Source of the DNA: Cymbidium sinense
Lineage: Eukaryota; Streptophyta; Magnoliopsida; Asparagales; Orchidaceae
Length of the DNA: 64,000 bases
Reading direction: 5' to 3'
Assembly (NCBI GenBank): GCA_021442155.1
Contig: CM038222.1
Coordinates: 109,495,121 to 109,559,120, forward strand
The position numbers and the translations under genes are program-made. The notes below the pieces were generated by a model. It was given only the letters and a program-made list of their open reading frames with translations, ran no database searches and had not been told where the DNA came from. This document shows positions 25,704 through 37,240 of this stretch, piece by piece (within the stretch, counting starts at the first letter, position 1; each line of letters begins with the position of its first letter).

Positions 25704-26273
25704 TTATGATTTTAACAAGATAACAAGTTAATTTTTACCAAAGTCTAATCAAGATGATTGCTACCTCTCTCTCTCTCTCCCTCTCTCAAGTATAAGGTTC
25801 TATTTTTCGCTCATAAACTACCTATCGATGATAAATTCAATGCAAGAAAATTTTTTTTAAGAATTTTGGATCTTAATTAGGACTATACAACTTAATCCTA
25901 ATTATCTCTAACCTATGGCACATCACTGTGGCATTTTTGTTCACGATGAGTCTAGTTTTCACCTCTCGATTTTAAATGGACCCTCTAATTTATTGAATGA
26001 TGGTCGGTCAAATCCATAAGTAAAAAACTCAAAATAATGTATACAATATTTAAAAAACCAAACTCCAACTAAATTAAAATTAAAATCAGCATAAGAACAA
26101 CATTATTACAGCTTAACTAATATAAAAGTGTGTTTAATCCATGATGAAATAAAAGAAAGTCATGAAAGATTGATACATGAATATTGTTATAATAAATAAA
26201 AAGAGAAAGAAAAAACTTAATTAGAACATACTAGGAAAACCTTTTTTATGGCCATAATTTATTGTCATTGTGA
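24641..26273. other. AT-rich stretch with microsatellites, no gene seen
   Basis: It contains a (TA)n/(AC)n tract at about 25,245-25,269, a (TA)n tract at about 25,667-25,699 and a (CT)n tract at about 25,765-25,787. A short palindrome based on GGATGTA/TACATCC lies near 24,763. Otherwise nothing is identifiable. Confidence 0.5.
25667..25699. repeat. (TA)n microsatellite
   Basis: An uninterrupted TA dinucleotide run of about 33 bases. Confidence 0.95.
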
Positions 26274-26277
26274 TCTT

Positions 26278-26601
26278 CTTAATGGCTTTAAGTACTTTGA
26301 AGTAGCCTCCCCAAATCTCCTCTTAGATTCCCCAAAAATTTGAAAAAAAAAATATAATGAGTGGTGAAACCCTCAAATTTGTTTCTTAATGGCTTTAAGT
26401 ACTTTGAAGTAGCCTCCCCAAATCTCCTCTCAGATTCCCCAAAAATTTGAAAAAAAATATCTAATGAGTGGTGAAACCCTCAAATTTGTTTCTTAATGGC
26501 TTTAAGTACTTTGAAGTAGCGTCCCCAAATCTCCTCTCAGATTCCCCAAAAATTTGAAAAAAAAAATATATAATGAGTGGTGAAACCCTCAAATTTGTTC
26601 A
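26278..26601. repeat. Three tandem copies of a 107 bp unit
   Basis: The word AATGGCTTTAAGTACTTTG starts at 26,281, 26,388 and 26,495, so the unit is 107 bp and the array is about 3 units long. Units are nearly identical, differing mainly in the length of an A-run and a few substitutions (for example CCTCCCC versus CGTCCCC). The near-identity suggests a recent local duplication by slippage or unequal exchange. No coding potential is evident. Confidence 0.93.
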
Positions 26602-27246
26602 TATAATTTGCTTACATATGGTTGTATTAAATCTTTCTAAAACAGTAAAAAAAATTGAAGAAAATTTAAGATAACTCGTAGCAAATGCCAAGTGCTAGGC
26701 ATCATGCTCTCTATTTGCATGTGCGGCTAAATTCTTGGTCTAACGTCTAGGCGTTGAGCTCTCTATCTTGAGCTCTTATAGATCCTTGGAAAGGTGTGCT
26801 AATACATGAAAGTCTACAATCATCTTATGTAGATGCTTGGCACCCATAGCTGATGTTTGTGTTCTGAAAGTTGTAGTTGTACCATGAGATCTACTCTTTA
26901 TTAGTATGGCTTCGTAGTGAGTGTCATTAGTGTGAATGCACTACCATAGATGCTTAGTTAGCTCCGCAAATTTAGTTAGTGTCATCTATGGGTTAGAGTC
27001 CCCTTCTTGCTTGAAAAGGACTAAAAAATCTCCTCATATTCTTAAATGAAGTCAATTTACATAAATAAAAAGAGTTACGCCATCTTTAATAGTTTAAAGG
27101 AGAGATATTAACTTAATGTGATATGAATTTATATGTGTCTAAAGGATTAATCAAAGCCTTTAGTAAGTAAATTAATACTCATAATTTAGCCAACAGCATT
27201 ATTACCACTATAATCAACCTTCTTACATTCAAGATCCACTTATGTG
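26602..27246. other. Unassigned sequence, no gene seen
   Basis: Moderately AT-rich sequence without a supported frame or repeat. Confidence 0.4.
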
Positions 27247-27254
27247 ACATCAAT
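27247..27254. repeat. Left target-site duplication of the hAT element
   Basis: ACATCAAT, identical to 30,601-30,608. Confidence 0.85.
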
Positions 27255-28789
27255 TAGGGATGCAAATGAACTGAGCATTAAACAAGCAACTCATGTCTTG
27301 GATTGATTAGAGCTCATTCATGATCACTAATTAACTCATCGAATGAACTTGAATACTTTTGTAAATCTCAATTGCTAAATGAACATGCTTGAACAACTTA
27401 TTAAGAGTAACTATAGCACCTAAGAGGTAAGGGGTGAATTGGGTGTTTAAATTAATTTACAATTTTAAAGCTTTAAAATTAATTTAAAATAGTGATAGAA
27501 AAATGCAATACAATAAAAATATAGAGAATAAAAGAAAGATAACATGCACAAGATTTTTTTTATGGTTTAACTAAAAACCCCAAACAAGCCTACGTCCATG
27601 CCTAGCCAGCCCAACTAGGATTTTATTATCCTGACAAAAATATTAACATCGTACTCTCCTATAACAGAGTGACTACAACCCCAATAAAATCTCATACTCT
27701 CCTATAATAAGGCGAATCCAACCCCAACCAAAAATAATTTTAAAGCACAAAAAGATTTCAAGAATACAAATTTGACACGATAAAATTTAAAATATCTAGC
27801 AATCTATTCAAACAAAATGGTGATCTTACAAAAAAAAAAAGATCACCTTACAAAATATCAACTTGTAACAAGTTTGATAAAGTAAATAGCTCATAATTTT
27901 TTTTAATGAGAAATGGAAAATTTTTCTTTCTGAAATTAATATTTATATATTGTTTATTTTAATACAAATAATAGACTAACATGAAAAAAAATTAAATGAA
28001 TATGCATGTGTTTAATTTCCAACAAACTAATTTTCAGCTAATTTCAAATTCATTTTCAAAAAGGATTATAGCTTGTTACAATGTAGTTAGGTAACAATAA
28101 TTGATTTTCAATTAAAATGATTTTTCTTTGAATATTGTCAATAAAATTAGCAAAATAAACTTTTGTACACTCAAAATGAAACTTTAAGAAGGTTCTAATG
28201 ACAAAGGACTTTTTCAAATAAACCTTAGATTGAATAATTTTAAGTACACAATTGATTTTTGTAGGAGAACAAAAATTTCTATAATGTAGAATATTTTCTT
28301 ACAAGATGTCTCAATAGTTTTCTAAAATAGATAATTCTTTCTATGAAAAGAAATTTTAAGTTTGAAACTAATGAAATTAAAGGACAAAACTAGGAATTGA
28401 AATTTCTATCAGGTCGATCATAACTAATTAAATTAAAAAGATGATTCAAACATTTGTAATGAAATATCAAATAGAGAAATTAGAAGAATAAAGATCTCAC
28501 TCAAGGCTTTGAAAATCAAAACCAAATTGAAAAGAGCTTTGGAATGAACCTTCACAACTTTTTGCACAACTGTCCATGCAATGAATTCTTTGAGAAGCAA
28601 TGGAATTAGTAAGAGGAAGCATGCCAACAAATCTCCAAAAATCTGAAATTACAAATCCCTTAGCAATGGCTCGGTTTTGTGAAGAGTATTGGATGTAGCA
28701 GTCACAACTAATTAGGTTTAATTGCTTTGTTATACTCTTTAACCACTAAAGGAAGGGATCCACCATTTGGGAGGGAGAAAAAACTGGCA

Positions 28790-29296
28790 GTTCCTCTTGT
28801 GATAGAAAAGTTCCACTTAAACTTAAGGGAAAATTTAATAAGATGGTGGTAAGACCTGCAATGACTTATGGTGCAGAATGTTGGCCAATAAAAGAGAAGC
28901 ATAATACTAAGTTAAGTGTTACAGAGATGAGAATGCTTAGGTGGATGAGTGGCTTTACTCCTAGAGATAGAATGCAAAATGAGTATATTCGGGAAAAAGT
29001 TGGAGTAGCTCTAATGGTAGATAAGATTAGGGAGAGTCGCCTTAGATGGTTTGGCCACATAAAGCATCGGTCGTCCAATGACCCGATTAGGAGAGTAGAT
29101 GCATTAGATTTGCCTTATGTTAAGAAAGGTAGAGGTAGACCTAAAAAGACTTGGTTAAGATGTATAAAAAATGATCTTAGTATACTTGATTTAAATGAGA
29201 ATTTGACACATAATAGGACACAATGGAGACAAGGATTCATGTAGCTTCACCTAGTGGGATTAAGGCTTGTTGTTGTTGTTGTTGTTGTTGTTGTTG
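28790..29296 (+). pseudogene. RTE-clade LINE, 5'-truncated 3' end
   Basis: A 133-residue frame (28,843-29,244) is open and matches the C-terminal domain of plant RTE-type LINE polymerases: RPAMTYGAECWPIKEKH, EMRMLRWMSGFTPRD, RLRWFGHIKHRS and GRGRPKKTWLR. In-frame similarity extends upstream to about 28,800 (CDRKVPLKLKG). The element ends with CACCTAGTGGGATTAAGGCTTG and then a (TTG)n tail at 29,268-29,296, the hallmark 3' end of this LINE group. Endonuclease and RT are missing, the usual result of incomplete reverse transcription. It lies inside the hAT element. A convincing target duplication was not found; a weak AAAAAAC match flanks it. Confidence 0.88.
29268..29296 (+). repeat. (TTG)n LINE tail
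   Basis: A clean TTG trinucleotide run directly following the LINE 3' UTR; it serves as the 3' tail of RTE-type elements in place of poly(A). Confidence 0.9.
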
Positions 29297-30600
29297 CAAA
29301 AAAAACAAAATAGGAAAGCCATTAAGTCATGATGCTCCAAATAGCTAAGAGAGAATTATGGGAGATGTTTGAATTCAAATTAGAGTGAATAAGGAGGCAA
29401 TTTTTTAAATAAAACCTGGAATAAAACATAAAAGTTTTGGCCAAGCATGAAGGGTCAAAGGGTTGAGTTATATTTTGAAAATACAAATTAATGTATATAC
29501 AAATAAATAAATAAATTATAAATGCATAATCAAATGAAAAAAAAATTTCATATAAAATGAAATATAATAAGAGTCCAAACAAAAATATGTAGCTGTGAAT
29601 TTATATAAATTTATATTTAATTTAAATGACATTTAATAAGATGAATTATAATTAATTTAATTAAATAAGTAAATTACAAATACTAGAAATTCAAGACAAA
29701 ATAACTTTAAAAAAATAAATTGAATTAAGCACAAAATGAAATAATTAAAATTATGTTTTAAAAAATTTATTTTCAACACAAAAAAAATTTGAATGTTATT
29801 TTTGCAATTGAATTAATTATAAATCAAATATTGTGCATATGTTTTAGTAAAATAATAATTTACATATTGTGAAAAAGAACTGTAAGTAATGTGATTATGA
29901 AATGATAATAAATGATGAATTTGATTTAAGGTGAGCCATTTATCAACTTTATTGTAAGATATGCTAAACTTGACTCTAATCCTAGCCAAACCTATAAGAA
30001 ATTGCACTTGAGTTTCCCTTACATATTGACTCTTGTTGAGTTTTGTAATTTTCCAGAAAATCTAAAAAATAAAATATTAGTGATTCCACACATATGTTTG
30101 TTATCATTAAAATCTAAATTAAGAGTACATGGGCTCATGGAGCTAACACTTGTCATTTGGTTCATTTATGCTCATGAGCAATATAATTTAAAGCTCATGA
30201 ACAAGCTCATTAAATAGCTCAATTATGGCTCAATTAAGGCTTGATTATGGCTTGTTCATGAACAATATTATGTAAACTTTTTTTTTTTTGGCTTAATAAG
30301 CTTTAATTAATACAGCTCATATATATTTCTCAACAAGCTGCTCGAGAACAAGCTCGATTAACTCTTGATTAAGGCTCGCTTTTTTCATTAAGTGAGGTGC
30401 TCATTAATGGGCTTGGTAATCTCAATTTGAACTAAGCTCGTGAACAAACTTAAGCCTAGCTTGAATAGTTTCTTTTTAAACATGTTCAAATTTGAATACC
30501 ATCCTAAAAGCTCAAATTCAAGCTTGAGCTTGATAATGGTAAATGAGCTTGAACTCAAACAAGTACATACTTGGCTCTGCTCAGTTTGTTTTTATCCCTT

Positions 30601-30608
30601 ACATCAAT
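30601..30608. repeat. Right target-site duplication of the hAT element
   Basis: ACATCAAT, identical to 27,247-27,254. Confidence 0.85.
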
Positions 30609-32283
30609 GAGTGTTAAGAGCCCAAAGTATCATAAAACTCTATCAAGAGGGTGTCACTCAACTATCTTCCAACTAATAAGCAGAATTTGTGCTAAATAGA
30701 TTTCTTCACCCACTAGGAAAATATCTATTATATATAATCTAATCTAGTTATCGTAGGACTCCCAAATAACTTGTGTTATGAATAGTTAAGAATAAATTTC
30801 ACTTTAAAATTAAATTAACTTAATGTTTAGTTACATTCTTGACTTTATAGTAGGCGATCAGCTCATTTTTATTCATCTTAACATTCAATGTTGATCATAA
30901 TGTGGCCGTATAATATGAAACTTGGCACATACGTTGCTTCGTATGGTTGCAATGTGTAATACTTAGAAATATATTTCAACCCCTTATCAATAAGATCGAG
31001 CCTAAATGACCTACAAAACATAGCAACCACCTCCTCCCGAACTTTTATCCGAGTGAGCTTCTAAAAATGCTTAGCCTCTTCTTCATATCTATGCAACAAA
31101 CTTTGAGTTTATTGTGAAAATATGAATTCATACGCTTCCTCCTAAAGTGTACATTGTTAATTCTCTTAAAAAAAAAGTGTCACATTGTTATAGTAAATAT
31201 CACTTATGACTGCATGAATTGGTTGTCTATATGCATATTTTAAGGCTCTGTTAAAATACTCTGACACAATCATTGTCAGTATCTCAAATCTCATCCGATC
31301 AACATGTAATAAGGTGCACTTTGTAACATCATAGTCAATTAACCATTAATATGCTTCTTCCTTATTAATTTTTATGTCAGACAACACAGATTAAATGTAT
31401 AAATATAATTAGTGTTATCCACCCATACATCTCATTAAAGAATTCAATGCATGATATTCCATTTTTCATATGGAGATTGTGAAACATGAATATCAAAAAG
31501 AGGTGAAATGAGGAGATCTAGGGAAGGGAAGGTGAAAACTAAGGATAGATGTTTGCTCATGTGTGAATGTGCATATTTGGGAAAAAAAAAAAAGCTTATT
31601 TTAAGCTAGTCGTCAATTAAACAGGCAAATGAACACTCATATGATAGACCAGTCACTCGTTTAATAGACAATTATGCTTATTTCTAAATTTTGTTTAATA
31701 ATAATTCTTTTAATTTTGAAAATATTTTAATTATTTTAGAAATCTCACCAAAATTTAGAAAGGCGTAAGCTAGCTATTTCTTTAAAAAGCAAAAAAAAAA
31801 AAAAAAAAATACTTATTTAATAACGCGGATGGCAAAATTTTTTGTATTTGCGCTATTATGTAAATCCTCCTACTTATATTTGAGTATACAGAACATGAAT
31901 GCTTTTCATACTAAGCTACATAATTTGGTGCATGCTTTCAAGCTTATGGAAAATTTTTGTATTTGGATATGAGATAAAAAAAATTTATCCAAATAAGTCT
32001 CAAAATTACTGAATTTAGTTTTAGTTTTATTCATATTATCAATTAAAATTATATTACACGTACCTTAAATTTAACAAATTCAATAAATTTAAAATCAATA
32101 TTAACAAATTGCTACGATTATATAATTTAAGAAAATAATTATGACAATATATTATGATATAATAATACTAAGATGATCTTACAAATCGTTATATTTAAAC
32201 TTAAATTAGTGCAATATAAGTTTTTCATATATGACACTAATTTATAACATAAATCATTATATCATGAGATTTTTTTTTTTTTT
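30609..32283. other. AT-rich stretch, no gene seen
   Basis: No supported frame or repeat was found apart from A-runs near 31,580 and 31,790-31,809. Short inverted words are common but none forms a convincing element. Confidence 0.45.
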
Positions 32284-32525
32284 GAAAGATTTACATACAT
32301 ACCACACAATTTTTATATACTTACATATCCAATACCTAAAATTAGATATTTACTTATTTAACACTTTTTTGTGCTTAAAAAAGTATTTTTCACTTTTTAA
32401 AAATAAGTGATGATAATATTTTTGATAGTGATATTGAAGATTGAAGTGTTATATATGTAAAAATTAAAATTTGGATGTTTGATATGTAAATATATAAGAA
32501 TTATGTGGTATGTATATAAATCTCC
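32284..32525. mobile_element. MITE with ~85 bp terminal inverted repeats (Mutator-like)
   Basis: The left arm (about 32,284-32,370) and the reverse complement of the right arm (about 32,440-32,525) align along nearly their whole length, beginning AAAGATTTACATACATACC versus GGAGATTTATATACATACC and ending at AACACTT. The ~240 bp body can fold into a long hairpin. Both flanks are T-runs (14 and 8 Ts), consistent with a T8-9 target duplication, as expected for Mutator-like elements that duplicate about 9 bp. There is no coding capacity. Assignment to MULE rather than another MITE group is inferred from arm length and duplication size. Confidence 0.7.
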
Positions 32526-34612
32526 TTTTTTTTATTAGCTTGATTTTATTATGTTTGAATCCCTTTTTTTATTATATAAACATCTAAAAATATGAAAATT
32601 TTTGAAAAGTGCTCTATAGTGATGAATGCAGGAGAGAACTTTATCATTTTCATAGATATAACCCTCTTTAGGTTTCAGGACAACGCTCTATTGTTCATAA
32701 AGATGGCTTGCATTTTCCACACCTCACGTGACTCGCATGTGAAGTATTAAAGATCTTTTTTATATAATAAATGTCCAAATATGGAAGCACAAATTTAATT
32801 TATATTTCATTCAAATTTAATTAATCAGAATAATTTATCACTCCTTAAATTCATCTTATAAAAAAATAAAATATATAATCATTAAATTAACTTTTATATT
32901 ATACTTATCTCAAAATAAAGTAAATTAACATAAATTTTATTCAGATAAAATTTCATTTAAAATATTAATATAAGAGAAATAATTGTCAATGGGGGAATAT
33001 GGGATAGATATCAACTTGCATTATTTTGGTAACTTAACTTTATTATTATTTTTATTATATTTCTTGATATTAATTAAGGAAGTATGGCCGATGAATCAAT
33101 GAAGGCAACTACATTAATGCTTCGCATCTTTCTTCACATATATGACTTCTTTAAATTGTCAAACATAATAATTTGGTTGGTAAAGCATTACTATTATATG
33201 GTTTGTGGAAAGAAAATCTTTCTTAAGTGTTTTTGCTTGCTATAAAATAACAATTAGTTCATTCATACTTAAAATGATAAATTCATTATTCTTGATGATC
33301 TTGGGAAGCATCATGCAACTTAAAATGAAGTTCCTTCATAACTATTAATCTATATTATACTAAAATAAGAGCAATGAACTCGTGCATCTTTGATGATTTT
33401 GGCATTGACACAACTTAAGACACAACTTAATTAAAGCTAGTGTTTAATTTGATGATTAAGATTAATCTATGACCTAGTTAGGCCAATCCAAAGGATATAA
33501 TTGGCTCTGGACTAATTGATTGTTTAAAACTATCAAGATTTATTCTTACTACAATTTGATTGTATCACAGGTAAATAGATACATTTTTTATTTCATTTTG
33601 AACACTTTATTAATAGTTGCATGATTAATAAAGATTATGTTGGTATAATCATAAATATCCCTAAATATTTAATAAATAAGTATAACATGGCATAATAGTT
33701 GAGTAAGTAGTTGATCTAAGTATTTGACAATTAAATCAAACTTCTAGTAACCTTAAAGATAATTGAGTAGTAGCTAAACTAGTCGAAAGATGTTGCTAAT
33801 TAAAGACAAGTAGTCCATTTTGCAAGGTTTAGAAATGTGAAACAAGATTGATAGCTCATTATCCTGTTTATGTATTTAGGATGATCTTCATTGTAATTGT
33901 TCAATATTTGACTAAAATAACACATTAAGGATTATAAATGTCAAAACCAGAGTTTAATATAAATTTTTGAAGTAAAATTAGTTTTTTATTATAAATGTAT
34001 TATTTAAGATTAAGTAGAACATTATATATTAGTTAAATTATTTTACAAATAACTTTACGTTCCTAGGAAAATTGTAAAGTTAACAAGACCCCATTGGGCC
34101 TTGATGATCACATAAAATGTAAGCATCAATTAATCTATTAATAATGCCGCCATAGCCATTTGACTTTTGTCACATCTAGTTTTGGGGTATTTGCATATGC
34201 TTAAAATGTCTTTTGGCTATCTATACCACTAGGTTTAGGGAAGCATAGGTTAAATGTTGTGCAAATATGCTTTATAGTTGAATCATTGGAAAAAGCTTAT
34301 TCTACCCATGAAAAAGAAAAAAAATCTAAAGATGTTTATGTAATATCTTTGTATCATAAACTAATGCATGTTTGGGATCAATTGTATATTGTATTTTTAT
34401 TTTTGTTTTTATGTTATTTTTAAAATATTTATTAATGGTGATTAGGTACTAGAGTTAAGTACCTAGGTGTTGAGTCTAGTGCTTAAGCAGTCAAATTTAG
34501 TGTATAGGCTCTGGTATTGGGCCAAAGATTCATGATTGGTGCATAGGCTTTAAATAACCAATGTGGCTTCATTTTAAATAATAATTTATTTAAAATATAT
34601 GTTGTTATACAC
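32526..34612. other. AT-rich stretch, no gene seen
   Basis: No supported frame, RNA gene or element was recognised. Confidence 0.45.
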
Positions 34613-34621
34613 CATCACTTA

Positions 34622-35295
34622 GTGGTGGTGTTGTGACATTAGGTGATCAAGTGATTAAAAAGAATGAAAGAAATTAAAAAGAATGAGCGTTTTGGATATC
34701 TCAAGTCTATTGTTCAAAATGATGGTAAAATATATGGGGATGTTATTAATAGAATTCAAGTTGGTTGGTTGAAGTGGAAATGCATCTGACCTGTTGTGTG
34801 ATATAAAAGTATCGCTTAGACTTAAGGAAAATTTTTATGGAATGGTGATAAGACCTGTAATGATTTACAGTGTAGAATGTTGGCTAGTAAAAGAGAAGTA
34901 TAAAACTAAGCTAAGTGTTGCAGAGATGAGGATGCTTAGGTGGATGAGCGGCTTTAATTTTAGAGACAAAATTTAAAATGAATATATTCGAGAAAAGGTT
35001 GGAGTAAATCCAATGGTAGATAAGATTAGAGAGAGTCTCCTTAGCTGGTTTGGCCACATAAAGTGTCGACTATCTGATGACGTAGTTAAGAGAGTAGATG
35101 TATTAGATTTGTCTTATGTTCAGAAAGGTAGAGGTAAACCTAAAAATACTTGATTATGATGTATAAAAATGATCTTAGTTTATTAAAATTAAATGATAAT
35201 TTGACACATAATAGTACACAGTGGAGAAGAAGGACTCATGTAACCAACCCCACATAGTGGGATATAGGCTTATTATTGTTATTGATGTTATCCAT
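34622..35295 (+). pseudogene. RTE-clade LINE, second 5'-truncated copy (674 bp)
   Basis: Translation gives [13 protein letters not shown], then NERFGYLKSIVQNDGKI, the frame 34,794-34,976 (MIYSVECWLVKEKYKTKLS, EMRMLRWMSGFN) and a downstream shifted continuation (SLLSWFGHIKCRLSDD). These are the C-terminal parts of an RTE-type polymerase with stops and frameshifts. The 3' end reads CCCCACATAGTGGGATATAGG followed by a decayed TTG-like tail. A near-perfect 9 bp duplication, CATCACTTA (34,613-34,621) and CATCACCTA (35,296-35,304), brackets the fragment. A small internal duplication of AAAAAGAATGA lies near 34,660-34,685. It is more decayed than the copy at 28,790. Confidence 0.85.
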
Positions 35296-35364
35296 CATCA
35301 CCTATTATTAATTAACATAAAATGGCATTTATCATCTATCATCTTTACTGGTTGTTATCACTCT

Positions 35365-36605
35365 TGTTGCGTGCTAGAAAACTAGTTGCTGTAGAATAAA
35401 AGTTTATGTCTTAGCCTTGTTGTGAAATCCAATGCACACACACAGATATTTGAAGAGAGAACAAAAAACTTCAGAATTTTTACATGGAAAAATCACGGGA
35501 CCTAGCCAAGTAAAATGTTCCACTATATGTCTATTTTGAAGTACAAAATTTAAGTTTTCCTGATAATAAAATTACAAAGTTGTATGTGAGAAATCTTGAC
35601 AACAAAAATCCTAGAATCAGGTGATAATAGCTATGCAGCGGTAGTTGGGCTCTAATAGTGGTTAGTGACAGTCGGCGATAGTGAATAATGGCTGTCGATA
35701 ATGATCTACTGACTGTCAGATGGTGGTAACTAGCGGTGATAACCAGTGACGGCGGTCGGTGTTGACCATCAATAGTGGCCAAATGTGGCGGTCGGCGGTG
35801 GCCGATGATGACGATGATCGATGATGATGACCAACGGTGGCGGCCAACGATGGTTGACGGTGGCGACCGGTGACGGTGGTCGGCAGTGATGATCGATGAC
35901 AGTGGTTGATGACAACGATGATCGATGGTGGTGGCCCGGCAGTGAGCCAACGATGGCAACGGCTGTCGGTGGTAGTGGTTAGCGATAGTGGTGGCGATGT
36001 TGGCCAAAGGTGGTTGATGCGGCGAGACCAGTGGGTTAAGTGGCGAGAACCGGCGTCGGCCAGTGGCAACGGCGATGGTTGGCGGTGGTTGACGGCCGTG
36101 AGGATCGACGGTGGTGACCGGTGGTGGTTGGCAGCGGTGGTCTGCAGCGATGATCGATGGCGGTGGTCGATGGCCGTCGACTAGTGGCACGATTATGCTT
36201 GGAGGATCTTCAAGCCTTAGAACTCTCTCTTCCCTTTAGCTTGGGCTCCCCTCATGTGAAGAATGAGGGGCTATTTATAGATTAGAGAATGATGTTTATG
36301 TAAATACGTGCAAAATTCAAACCACTCCATCGAATGGCTCAAAATGATTCTCTTGATCATTTAATGTATTTTAAGTATTTGAATGCTCAAATGAAATCAG
36401 AATTAGGATATCTTAGACTTGTTAGATCCGGCTCGTCAAGATGCTCGATTTGATTATAAACACTCCTTATTTAGGAGCCTACTGATATCACAAAGTTTTT
36501 AATTATATTTTAAGCACTTTATTTGGGTTAGTGTTGACTCAGAGTCAAATTGCTTTTGACATCAAGATTCGTGCTTCGACTAGTGGAATTTTCAGTGTCA
36601 TATCA
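35365..36605 (-). repeat. 3' LTR of the minus-strand retrotransposon (1,241 bp)
   Basis: On the minus strand it begins TGATATGACACTG and ends about GCACGCAACA, giving TG...CA termini. It is collinear with 43,032-44,209: shared segments include GAAATCCAATGCACACACAC, ATATTTGAAGAGAGAACAA, AAAATGTTCCACTATAT and TCCTTATTTAGGAGC. The middle (about 35,620-36,190) is a GC-rich block of GGTGGC/GGTCGGC-type words. Long minus-strand frames there (35,531-36,190) read Pro/His/Ser/Arg low-complexity sequence and are artefacts of the repeat. Confidence 0.88.
35620..36190. repeat. GC-rich GGTGGCGG-type low-complexity block in the 3' LTR
   Basis: On the plus strand it consists of GATGG, GGTGGC, GGTCGGC and GTTGACGG words without a fixed period. 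The corresponding block of the other LTR (43,330-43,810) is shorter and differently arranged. It is far richer in GC than the rest of the window. Confidence 0.85.
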
Positions 36606-36622
36606 GTTGCCCCCTATTTTTG
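36606..36622 (-). promoter_or_regulatory. Polypurine tract of the retrotransposon
   Basis: On the minus strand AAAAATAGGGGGCAAC directly precedes the LTR start TGATATG. This is the expected position and composition of the plus-strand primer, and it fixes the LTR boundary. Confidence 0.8.
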
Positions 36623-36769
36623 GAAGACATTATCTCTATCATCCAAATATATATATGTCAAATAATTGAAAATAACAAATTCTTCAATGAAATTTGCGGG
36701 ATCATTAACCTTTGCGTCACATATAGTTTGAGAGAACAAATCTTCATCGGTGTACAAGACTATGATAAC

Positions 36770-36950
36770 AGAAGCGAGTGTAGGGCCGCGAGCACGTGCG
36801 AGTGCTTGCAGCGCAGGGTTGAGGGGCCACGGGCCCACTCGGACGCTTGCAGGTGCTCGCACATGCCAAGAACTTGCAGTGCGCGATTCTAGGGCTGGTT
36901 ACGCAGGCTGAGCGTCAGTAGTTGCAGCGTCTTGCGGTCATGTCGATGAG
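36770..36950. other. Short GC-rich patch inside the element
   Basis: About 180 bp with GCGAGCACGTGCGAG, GGCCACGGGCCC and GGTGCTCGCAC words, some of them mutually inverted, between the polypurine tract and the 90 bp array. Overlapping frames on both strands (36,614-36,892) have no recognisable product. The patch may be part of the element's 3' non-coding region or captured sequence. Confidence 0.5.
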
Positions 36951-37240
36951 CATTTTTTTCAATTTTTTTTCGATTTTCTTCAATTTTGTTTGGGTTTTTT
37001 TAGTTTTTTTTATTTATTTATTCCATTTTTACCCATATAGTGGATCTATAACCCCACCTTTAAAGTCAAGTAAGGAGACATAATTTTCTCTTATATGCTC
37101 TAGTGTTCTTCTACGTTAGATGAGAAATTATCTAATAGAAGTTCAAGAGGTAACGGTAATATTAAAAAAAATTCCTTTTGTCAACGAAGCTCTAACCTTC
37201 TTCTCAAAAGAAGGTCATTTACTTTGTTGATCAAGACCCA

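Larger units (their letters stand above)
27255..30600. mobile_element. hAT-type DNA transposon, non-autonomous or decayed (3.35 kb)
   Basis: The left end reads TAGGGATGCAAATGAACTG and the reverse complement of the right end reads AAGGGATAAAAACAAACTG; the inverted match continues through GAGCA. The element is bracketed by a perfect 8 bp duplication ACATCAAT at 27,247-27,254 and 30,601-30,608, the size expected for hAT transposition. Both flanks inside carry many short GCTCA/TGAGC and AAGCTTGA/GCTCG words, the subterminal repeats seen in plant hAT-like elements. No transposase could be recognised. The interior holds an RTE LINE fragment (about 28,790-29,296) and, from about 27,412, a segment beginning CACCTAAGAGGTAAGGGG that may be another insertion. 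Confidence 0.82.

Noticed and set aside
28777..29306. Target duplication for the LINE at 28,790-29,296 based on AAAAAAC
   Set aside because: An A-run match of 7 bases next to A-rich sequence is too weak to count as a duplication.
35531..36190. 219-residue minus-strand frame as a possible gene
   Set aside because: It is Pro/His/Ser/Arg low-complexity sequence produced by a GGTGGC-type repeat inside an LTR, with overlapping frames in other phases.
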